Position numbers and translations under genes: made by a program. Source: Flavobacteriales bacterium UBA2040 (GTDB taxonomy: Bacteria > Bacteroidota > Bacteroidia > Flavobacteriales_D > Crocinitomicaceae). From it: 9,816 bases of DNA. The stretch is from assembly GCA_002332715.1 (NCBI GenBank), contig DDBE01000112.1, positions 4,530 to 14,345 of the forward strand, written 5' to 3'. The stretch's first letter is position 1. Every line of letters starts with the position of its first letter. The notes below the pieces were generated by a model. It was not told where the DNA came from. It searched no databases and saw nothing but the letters and a program-made list of their open reading frames with translations. This document shows, one piece after another, positions 1 through 5,968 of the stretch.

Positions 1-227
1 GCAATTTGTGTCCAAGAATTCGAAGCTGGATCGTAACGCCAGAAGTCTTCGTACTCCACGTCAACTCCTGAATTAATATGACCCAAACCAATATAACCTG
101 AATTTCCGATAGCGAATGCAGTAGATCTGTGTCGAGCAGACCCTCCAAACTCTGCCTTCTGAACATACGGACTCGCAATGGAAATAAACGCCCAAGTTAG
201 AAATAGAAATATCAGCCAAAATTTCAT
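1..227 (-). CDS. Kelch-repeat / galactose-oxidase-like secreted protein, N-terminal part only
   Basis: The 75 visible codons start with a signal-peptide-like hydrophobic stretch (MKFWLIFLFLTWAFISIA, residues 1-18). The mature start then contains ARHRSTAFAIGNSGYIGLG followed by EDFWRYDPASNSWTQI, which is the typical first blade of Bacteroidota Kelch beta-propellers (an R-x-x-x-x-F-x-I-G-N-x-G-Y-I-G-x-G strand, then D-F-W-x-Y-D-P-x-x-N-x-W-T-Q). Members of this family are usually secreted multi-blade propellers that bind proteins or glycans; catalytic activity cannot be judged here. The rest of the gene lies beyond the left edge. The ATG shares its A with the TAA stop of the upstream gene (TAATG on the minus strand), so the two genes are almost certainly co-transcribed and probably translationally coupled. 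No Shine-Dalgarno sequence is evident, as is common in this phylum. The family call is firm; the ligand is unknown. Confidence 0.85.
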   Translation of the reverse strand, partial: MKFWLIFLFLTWAFISIASPYVQKAEFGGSARHRSTAFAIGNSGYIGLGHINSGVDVEYEDFWRYDPASNSWTQI

Positions 228-1363
228 TATTGAACAATTAGTTTTTTCATGTAGTGATTTCCTTCACGCTGCAATTGAATTGTGTATGCGCCAGATTTTA
301 AATCAGATACATCAATCATTTCATTTGTATTGACTTGTTTTGAAAGCACTTTTTTTCCTAGGACATCGTATATACCAATGTTCCCAGAAAAATAATCTAT
401 TCTAATTTCGTTTTTGGTAGGATTTGGAAAAACAACAAAACGGTCGCCCTTTAATTCGTTCAGTCCAACCAAGCTGGAAGTCACATTTAAAATAAATTGA
501 CCGCTTGCATTTCCCCATCCTTCAACAACAATAAAAATAGTATCATTAGCTGCAGGCGTAAATGTTATGGTAGATTGATTACCGCAATTAGCGTCATCAT
601 CGTTAAAGGCCAAAACGGTTCCATCGGATTTTATGGCACTTATAAAGGTATCATAACTTGACCCACAGAGTGTTGCAGTCACAGAACCCACGTTTGCAAT
701 AGGAAGAATTCGGTAAAAAATATCGGGGGAACTATACACCAAATTTTTGTTGGAATAACAAAATGAATTATCGTTTGTATCAATAAAAGGCAGTGATGAA
801 ATTTGAACAGCATCGGCCATATCGTCGCCAATATAAGCTGAACAGTCGATCCCACCGGTTAATGTTATTCCAAAATCAATGACATTTCCCCATTGAAAAG
901 CTGCACAAGGATCTAAAGGAATACTTCCCCCCTCTTGCTGTGAAACTCGCATTCGGGTGTTTCCATTTGTAAGTCCAGCTGGTACATTAAAATTCATATT
1001 TACCGCAGCTGCCGGCGGTGTTCCAGACCATGTTCCAATTGATTCTGAAGGATCGAAGTTTCCATCACCGTTAAAATCTATCCAAGCCTCACCAGCACAA
1101 GCATAGTTTCCTCCACAGGTTCCGAAGGTGACATCGAAGGTGTAATTTGATCCAGCGTTTAGAGATGCACTAAGTATAGTTAAATTTTGAATTCCAGTCT
1201 GAGCAGGGCAATTGGATGAAAGCACAATAGAACTTGCATCACCCACTAGCGAAACGGACTCAATATTAGAATCATTTGTCGATGAAGGTCCCCCTGAAGT
1301 GCAATATTGAGCGTTAGAAAATGTAGAGAAAAAACCTAAAACCAAGGTAAGTAATTGTCGCAT
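227..1363 (-). CDS. Secreted T9SS cargo protein with GEVED domain, PPC-like domain and type A C-terminal sorting domain
   Basis: This 378-residue protein is predicted to be exported and then secreted or surface-attached by the type IX system. Residues 1-19 are a Sec signal peptide (hydrophobic core, then FSNAQ). Residues about 75-168 match the GEVED family: AWIDFNGDGNFDPSE at 93-107, VPAGLTNGNTRMRV at 127-140 and PCAAFQWGN at 152-160. The family's name-giving GEVEDY motif is here GNVIDF (159-164). Residues about 173-297 resemble a bacterial pre-peptidase C-terminal (PPC) beta-sandwich, with paired cysteines, YDTFISAI at 237-244 and NDTIFIVVEGW at 273-283. Residues about 303-378 are a T9SS type A sorting domain: FPNPTKNEI at 312-320, IGIYDVLGKKVL at 329-340, LKSGAYTIQL at 355-364 and the terminal KKLIVQ. 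No catalytic domain is present, so an adhesive or matrix-binding role is the likeliest inference. It precedes and overlaps by one base the Kelch gene. Several Cys pairs suggest extracytoplasmic disulfides. Confidence 0.9.
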   Translation of the reverse strand: MRQLLTLVLGFFSTFSNAQYCTSGGPSSTNDSNIESVSLVGDASSIVLSSNCPAQTGIQNLTILSASLNAGSNYTFDVTFGTCGGNYACAGEAWIDFNGDGNFDPSESIGTWSGTPPAAAVNMNFNVPAGLTNGNTRMRVSQQEGGSIPLDPCAAFQWGNVIDFGITLTGGIDCSAYIGDDMADAVQISSLPFIDTNDNSFCYSNKNLVYSSPDIFYRILPIANVGSVTATLCGSSYDTFISAIKSDGTVLAFNDDDANCGNQSTITFTPAANDTIFIVVEGWGNASGQFILNVTSSLVGLNELKGDRFVVFPNPTKNEIRIDYFSGNIGIYDVLGKKVLSKQVNTNEMIDVSDLKSGAYTIQLQREGNHYMKKLIVQ

Positions 1364-1739
1364 AGGGAATTTTTAAAGTATGGCTAATTTAAATAAAAAA
1401 TTCTGGTTAACCGCTTCGTCAATTTAAAGACGGAGATTTTGCGGGCATCGCTGCCTTAATTTAGCTTTAGCCAATCTCGAAGGAATGCCTATTTGATAGA
1501 TAAACTAGTCTAGGTTAACGCTATGCGCGAAGCAGGATTGTGCGGCTGTTTTCAAATGAGCAGGAAAAGATGGAAGGATTTTCCAAAGAAGCACAGAACC
1601 AGCCATAATTCCTACAAGTGGATATGAGTATTTTTATATGTCTTTTTCTCTACAAAATTTCCACACCACCGAGCCGTGAAAAGAAAATGCAATTGGTAAT
1701 AAATAATTGTTTTTGATATTTCTAAAACCACCCTCTCTG
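1364..1739. other. 376-bp gap without a convincing gene
   Basis: This lies between the stop of the 276-aa lipoprotein gene and the start of the GEVED gene, both on the minus strand. It must carry the 3' end of the lipoprotein transcript and probably a promoter for the GEVED/Kelch pair, but I found no good match to the Bacteroidota promoter (TTG, spacer, TAnnTTTG) and no strong GC-rich hairpin followed by T. The base composition is patchy: about 1430-1620 looks less AT-rich than the flanks. It holds short open frames on both strands, including a 33-codon minus-strand frame at 1505-1606 and a plus-strand frame starting at 1523. A weak inverted repeat is present (GGAAAA at 1563-1568 with TTTTCC at 1579-1584). 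It may be a decayed gene, a dispersed repeat or a leader or small-RNA region; none can be shown from this window. Confidence 0.5.
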
Positions 1740-2570
1740 CTATGGCTCAACAATATAAGATGAAAACGCCACAGCTCTAAAATTCCCGATTGTACCAGGA
1801 CCAAAACTTGAAATCGGATTGTAGGGTGTTTGATCTCCTGCACTGGCAATTCCTCTATTAATCTTTTCATACATATTGAAATAATCGTATGTGGGCTTAT
1901 CTATTTCCGCAACCCGAAAAGTTGTTATTTCACCTTCAAAAATATCTCTTGTAATATTACCTAGTAATAGACCCTCATTTGCATTCACAACTCGATCGTC
2001 ATCAATAGCCCAATCCATGTTTTCGTTACGTACGCCATTCGTCCACCATTCAAATAAGTATCGATTTCGTGTGGCTGACGGGTCATTAACTATCCAGCTT
2101 TCAGAATAAACTGTATAGCTTATACCGTCTTTGTCAACCACCTGATAGGGAGTTAATGTTATATCTTTCAATGTAGCAGGTGGAAACATGGTCGAATTAG
2201 CATTGTAAACCTTACCATTAATATCAATAGTAATAACATAAGTTTTGCCTACTTGCCCTAAAATTGAACTTCCCTTGTAAACTCCCTTATTTATGTAAGT
2301 GAGTTGCTCCGAGGAAACTCCATCGCTAATTCTGATTATTGCATTTGTTTCATAATTCGGACTTGGTGTAAATGCAGCGTTGATATCTTCTGAATAGGAT
2401 ATTTGAACCCAAACAGCACTGTCCGCCTCTATTTTAGCATCAATTACGGTAATAGTCCCAATGTTATTTACGATTAAATCCATTGGTAATAACTCTTCCT
2501 GCAAACCTTTCCTGCAAGAACTGGTTACTGATATGAATATGATTGCAATGGCTATTAAGAACTTCTTCAT
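1740..2570 (-). CDS. DUF4249-type lipoprotein paired with the 809-aa TonB-dependent receptor
   Basis: This 276-aa protein has a short lipoprotein-like signal (residues 1-18 hydrophobic, Cys19 in VTSSC). The lipobox is imperfect, with Thr at -3, but it fits loose Bacteroidota lipoproteins. The body follows the DUF4249 pattern: an opening strand with AVWVQISYS (52-60), then NAIIRISDG (77-85), KGVYKGSS (94-101), GKTYVITI (107-114) and a STMFPPATL segment (125-133). The C-terminus carries YNPISSFGPGTIGNF (250-264), equivalent to the usual NPxSN...LGYF motif. The function of DUF4249 is unknown. Its members are commonly encoded right next to TonB-dependent receptors, so a surface-exposed ligand-binding or plugging partner is inferred. 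The start lies 3 nt after the receptor stop, so the two are one operon. It is quite diverged from the second DUF4249-type protein at 5183-5965. The family call is good and the role is unknown. Confidence 0.8.
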   Translation of the reverse strand: MKKFLIAIAIIFISVTSSCRKGLQEELLPMDLIVNNIGTITVIDAKIEADSAVWVQISYSEDINAAFTPSPNYETNAIIRISDGVSSEQLTYINKGVYKGSSILGQVGKTYVITIDINGKVYNANSTMFPPATLKDITLTPYQVVDKDGISYTVYSESWIVNDPSATRNRYLFEWWTNGVRNENMDWAIDDDRVVNANEGLLLGNITRDIFEGEITTFRVAEIDKPTYDYFNMYEKINRGIASAGDQTPYNPISSFGPGTIGNFRAVAFSSYIVEP

Positions 2571-2573
2571 AAT

Positions 2574-5003
2574 TTAAAACATTAAGTTAAACTGGAAACT
2601 AGGTACAAATCCAAAGGTGCTTCTGCCTTGAGCAGAAAAAACACTCGAAGGATTAGCCCCGCCTTTTCCTGATCCATTGTTGATCATATCAATAGTGAAA
2701 ATATTTCTTCTATTGTAAATATTGTAAAGTGAAATATCCAAACTTGGTTGAAATTTACGATTGTTCTTTTTAGTTTTAAAGTTAAGATATTCAGGTTCAT
2801 ATTTAATTCCTATATCCATTCTGTGATAATCCGGCAAACGATATTGATTCCTTGCCTCCCAATATGGCATGGCAACATTACCAATATAGTAATAGCTTTC
2901 AGGCAAAGTTACTGGACGACCTGTGTAATAAACAAAATTCAAGGAAAAAGTAAAATCTTTAAGCCCTTTCACTTTTGAAGCATTATAACTGAATTGTGAA
3001 TTTAAACTGTGTGTGATGTCGAACATATTATGATATGGGCGACCTTGATTTACCTCATCAATTTCCCACAAAGATTCACCTAAATTATAACTTATTCTTC
3101 CGGTAAAATCACCTTTTGGCTTTTCAACGGAAATTTCAAATCCATAAGACCTACCTATTCCTTGAGCCACATAGGCCTCCAAGTTATTTACTAAATAGTT
3201 GTGCAAACCATCTTCAAAATCGGAAACACCATTTTGGTATTTGTAATACACTTCAGTTGATAACTCAATTTTATTTCTAAAAATATTTCTAAAATAACCT
3301 ATTGCAACTTGGTCCGTTAACAGAGGAGCAATATTTTCAGTAGAGGGCATCCAGATATCGTACCACGTAATATCAGAGCCAAGTGTCATTAATCTTAAGT
3401 ATTGGGCATTTCGATTATATGAGGCTTTGATTGAATTCAACTTATTTATCATGTAAGTTACTGAAGCTCTCGGTTCAGGATTGATATATGTAGCCATGAC
3501 ATCAGTATATCTCGAATACTCTGTTCGACTTATTTCTTCGTTTGAAGCTTCATCAAAAACAGTGGTATGGCCCATTCCTAAACGATTATACATAGATAAC
3601 CTTAAACCTAAATGAACAGCAAATTTTTCTTTAAAAGTTCTTTCATATTCCGAAAATAAGGCACTTTCCAAGCCTTGCATCGGTGGCATAAACTTGCCAG
3701 CATTTCCTTGAGTTACATCTACTAAAGAGCCATGATTAAAATCCTGATATTCGCCTTGCAAACCAAACCGCCAAGTCGCATCTTTAGAAGTAAAATAGGT
3801 GAAATTATGTTTAAGAGTATAAGTTCCAATTCCAGAATAAAACTGGTATTGACCGCCATCTCCGAAAGTGTTATAACGACTCGTTATTAAGGAGGTGTTA
3901 GAAATAAGTTTTTTATTGAATGTATGTGACCACTTTAAATGACCTGCCTGATTACCCCAATTCGTCAGCCCCGCTTCGGTAAAGGCAAAATCTTTTCCGT
4001 AATATCCAGAAAAAGTTAAGCGATTTTTATCGTTCATTTTCCAGATTAATTTGGCATTATAATCATACCATCTTTCTTCAGGCTGGAAGAAAGTTAAACC
4101 ACTAGTAGACCCGCCTTTCCCTCCCTTGCCATTGGGGTCTGAGTTGCCGCTAATTTTGTCAGACCAATAACCAAAGCCAACGCGAGTGCTTCTTCCAGAC
4201 AGAAAAAAAGAAAGTTTATCTTTTACGATGGGCGTTTCTAACGAAAACTTAGAAGTTATAAGGCCTAGGCTGATTTCCCCTGAACTATTTTTAAAATTTC
4301 CATCAGTCATTCTAACATCTAATACAGCAGAACTTCTTCCTCCAAAACGAGCAGGAACCCCACCTTTGTACACTGTCAATTCACCTACGGCAGCGGCATT
4401 AAAAACTGAATACAACCCCCTTTGATGTGAAGCATAAAAGAGAGGCATTTCATCCATTAAGATCAAATTCTGATCAAGTCCACCACCCCTAACAATAAAG
4501 CCAGCCCGCCCTTCGGCAACACTATTTATTCCAGGAAGCATTTGTATTGTCTTAAAAATATCTGTTTCTCCCATTACTATGGGAATTCTCTTAATTTGTT
4601 CAATATTTAGTTTTTCAATACTCATTTCGGTTGAAGTAACATTTTTATCCTGTTTTTCCGCAGTTACCGCAACTTCTTTTAATTGAATAAAAGATGGAGT
4701 CAATACAATATTCTGTTTAATATCCCCGGCAATATTGATTATTTTAGAAAGCTTTTCATAACCTATAAATCTATATGTCAGTGTGTACTCCCCTTTATTA
4801 AGTTTTATTGAATAATATCCATTTATATCTGTTATTGCGCCAGTTTTGGTGCTTTCTTCATAAATTGAGACACCAGGTATATTTTCTCCTGTATTTATGT
4901 CCTTTACGAAACCGCTTAATAGAAAACTGTTTTGTGCATCTGAATTTATAGAAATCAAGAATACAAATAAAACAATCAATATTTTCCAAATTTTAACAGT
5001 CAT
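2574..5003 (-). CDS. TonB-dependent outer-membrane receptor with N-terminal carboxypeptidase-regulatory-like domain (module 1)
   Basis: This 809-aa protein is an outer-membrane beta-barrel receptor expected to use TonB/ExbB/ExbD energy to import or sense an unidentified ligand. Residues 1-23 are a Sec signal peptide ending DAQ. Residues about 27-105 form a CarboxypepD_reg-like beta-sandwich (SGFVKDINTGENIPGVSI; ITDINGYYSIKLNKGEYTL). EVAVTA at 110-115 sits where a TonB box is expected. The plug spans about 125-232, with GETDIFKTIQMLPGI (145-159), GFIVRGGGLDQNLILMDE (168-185), VYKGGVPARFGGR (211-223) and VLDVRM (227-232). The rest is barrel, with periodic aromatic strands, and it ends in a terminal Phe (QFNLMF), the usual beta-signal. 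Two loops are unusual: NGKGGKGGSTSG at 291-302 and GSGKGG at 777-782, both absent from the paralogue at 5969-8293. It is the first gene of a two-gene operon with the lipoprotein 3 nt downstream. It is neither a SusC-length receptor nor a recognisable siderophore receptor, so the ligand cannot be assigned. Confidence 0.93.
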   Translation of the reverse strand: MTVKIWKILIVLFVFLISINSDAQNSFLLSGFVKDINTGENIPGVSIYEESTKTGAITDINGYYSIKLNKGEYTLTYRFIGYEKLSKIINIAGDIKQNIVLTPSFIQLKEVAVTAEKQDKNVTSTEMSIEKLNIEQIKRIPIVMGETDIFKTIQMLPGINSVAEGRAGFIVRGGGLDQNLILMDEMPLFYASHQRGLYSVFNAAAVGELTVYKGGVPARFGGRSSAVLDVRMTDGNFKNSSGEISLGLITSKFSLETPIVKDKLSFFLSGRSTRVGFGYWSDKISGNSDPNGKGGKGGSTSGLTFFQPEERWYDYNAKLIWKMNDKNRLTFSGYYGKDFAFTEAGLTNWGNQAGHLKWSHTFNKKLISNTSLITSRYNTFGDGGQYQFYSGIGTYTLKHNFTYFTSKDATWRFGLQGEYQDFNHGSLVDVTQGNAGKFMPPMQGLESALFSEYERTFKEKFAVHLGLRLSMYNRLGMGHTTVFDEASNEEISRTEYSRYTDVMATYINPEPRASVTYMINKLNSIKASYNRNAQYLRLMTLGSDITWYDIWMPSTENIAPLLTDQVAIGYFRNIFRNKIELSTEVYYKYQNGVSDFEDGLHNYLVNNLEAYVAQGIGRSYGFEISVEKPKGDFTGRISYNLGESLWEIDEVNQGRPYHNMFDITHSLNSQFSYNASKVKGLKDFTFSLNFVYYTGRPVTLPESYYYIGNVAMPYWEARNQYRLPDYHRMDIGIKYEPEYLNFKTKKNNRKFQPSLDISLYNIYNRRNIFTIDMINNGSGKGGANPSSVFSAQGRSTFGFVPSFQFNLMF

Positions 5004-5182
5004 TTCTTCAAAGTTGAATATTTATTAATCATTATTTGTAAACCGTTTGAGATTCAATATGCCCTACTTTTTTAATTAAGTCGCTAAAATTTTTGTCTTT
5101 TGGTTACGATAAGATGATTGCTAGGATAACTTACCACTTTCCTCTTATTTATCATGTATACATCAATTTGGATAAAAATAAG
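5004..5182 (-). promoter_or_regulatory. Intergenic region between the two receptor/lipoprotein modules, presumed promoter of module 1
   Basis: These 179 bp separate the stop of the 260-aa lipoprotein gene from the start of the 809-aa receptor. The length is enough for an independent promoter, unlike the 3-nt gaps inside each module, so the modules are probably separately controlled or only partly read through. On the minus strand the sequence is very AT-rich. The best partial match to the -7 element TAnnTTTG (CAACTTTG, beginning about 14 nt before the ATG) lies too close to the start to be convincing. A 10-bp palindrome is present near the upstream end. No clear terminator hairpin with a T run was found. 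Confidence 0.35.
5154..5163. repeat. 10-bp perfect palindrome ATGTATACAT
   Basis: This self-complementary 10-mer starts 20 nt beyond the stop codon of the 260-aa lipoprotein gene and about 150 nt before the start of the 809-aa receptor gene. It could be an operator half-site arrangement for a dimeric regulator, but a single 10-bp palindrome is easily reached by chance in AT-rich DNA. Confidence 0.25.
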
Positions 5183-5965
5183 TTACGGAACTAAGGCTGA
5201 AAAAGATTGAAAATTTTGAGCCGTAAAATACCCCAGGGCATTGTTGGACCAATTACTAACTGGATTTGCAGGTGCTCCGCTGTTTCCACTTGTGTTTTGT
5301 TCAAACGAAAAATAATATACAAAAACGGGAGTGTCGATTCCATACATTTCGTAAATAACGGAGTCACCAGATTCTGGAGACCAATTACCGAAAAATGGTT
5401 GCTGATTTAATTGACCATCTGCAAAATTGTCATTTGCAAAAATATATCCTGAATTCTGGTCTAAACTATCCGCATTATAATAATAAAAAATATACGAATT
5501 TTTAATCCCTGCAGGATCAAGAAACTTAGGTACAATTATATTCCCTGTACTACCGAAAAAACTTGAAGGTATAAAATCAATTCCAAGTAATGGAACTAAA
5601 GCTGGTATAGTGGAAGATGAAACGAACGTCTCCCCTTCCGCAACTACGTTAAAAGTATAAGTTCTTCCCGCCGCTGCTAGAAAGTTTACTGTTTTATAAT
5701 TTCCATCCCCTAAGTCAACTAAAGTTTCTGAATTACCCTGGTTGTCGGTCAGTGTTACCGTTGCTCCAGTTAAGCCAGGAAAAACATTGTCTTGGTTAAA
5801 AGCAATAGATTTCGTGATGCTTAATGAATGAATCAATTCGCCACTGTTCACTTCACCTTTTAAAACAATCTGAGAATCACTTTCTTTCAATTCCAAGTCT
5901 ATGACTTTTGTACAAGAAACTGTTCCGATTAGAAACAGGGCAGTTAAGATTAATACTTTATTCAT
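5183..5965 (-). CDS. DUF4249-type lipoprotein paired with the 774-aa TonB-dependent receptor
   Basis: This 260-aa protein starts with a lipoprotein signal peptide; Cys18 follows TVS, and the next residues TKVIDLEL are the classic start of this family (C-T-x-V-I-D-L-x-L). The core shows IVLKGEVNSG (33-42), LTGATVTLTDNQGN (65-78), GNYKT (87-91), GRTYTFNVVAEG (99-110) and a SSSTIPALVPL segment (116-126). The C-terminus has PANPVSNW (232-239) and ALGYF (243-247), the family's typical closing motif. DUF4249 has no established biochemical role. The lipobox and the neighbouring TonB receptor place the protein at the outer membrane, probably as a partner of that receptor (inference). It begins 3 nt after the receptor stop. 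Compared with the 276-aa homologue at 1740-2570 it is nearer to the family consensus at both ends. No enzymatic motif is visible. Confidence 0.87.
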   Translation of the reverse strand: MNKVLILTALFLIGTVSCTKVIDLELKESDSQIVLKGEVNSGELIHSLSITKSIAFNQDNVFPGLTGATVTLTDNQGNSETLVDLGDGNYKTVNFLAAAGRTYTFNVVAEGETFVSSSTIPALVPLLGIDFIPSSFFGSTGNIIVPKFLDPAGIKNSYIFYYYNADSLDQNSGYIFANDNFADGQLNQQPFFGNWSPESGDSVIYEMYGIDTPVFVYYFSFEQNTSGNSGAPANPVSNWSNNALGYFTAQNFQSFSALVP

Positions 5966-5968
5966 GAC

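Noticed and set aside
1400..1530. Possible integron attC-like site, because GTTAAC-type boxes occur twice in the gap
   Set aside because: No matching pair of RYYYAAC and GTTRRRY boxes with a consistent imperfect hairpin was found, and there is no integrase or cassette structure nearby.
1563..1584. GGAAAA/TTTTCC hairpin considered as a terminator
   Set aside because: It has only six mostly A-T pairs, a 10-nt loop and no following T run on either strand.
1634..1870. 78-codon minus-strand frame overlapping the 3' end of the DUF4249 gene, reading SHSREGGFRN, which recalls translated intergenic repeats
   Set aside because: Its first half is an out-of-frame reading of a well-supported gene and its second half is AT-rich intergenic DNA. 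The resemblance is short and no second copy of the DNA is in the window.
5127..5186. Inverted TAACTTA/TAAGTTA pair around the end of the 260-aa lipoprotein gene
   Set aside because: The arms are 7 bp, about 44 nt apart, and one overlaps the stop codon. This is likely by chance in AT-rich DNA.
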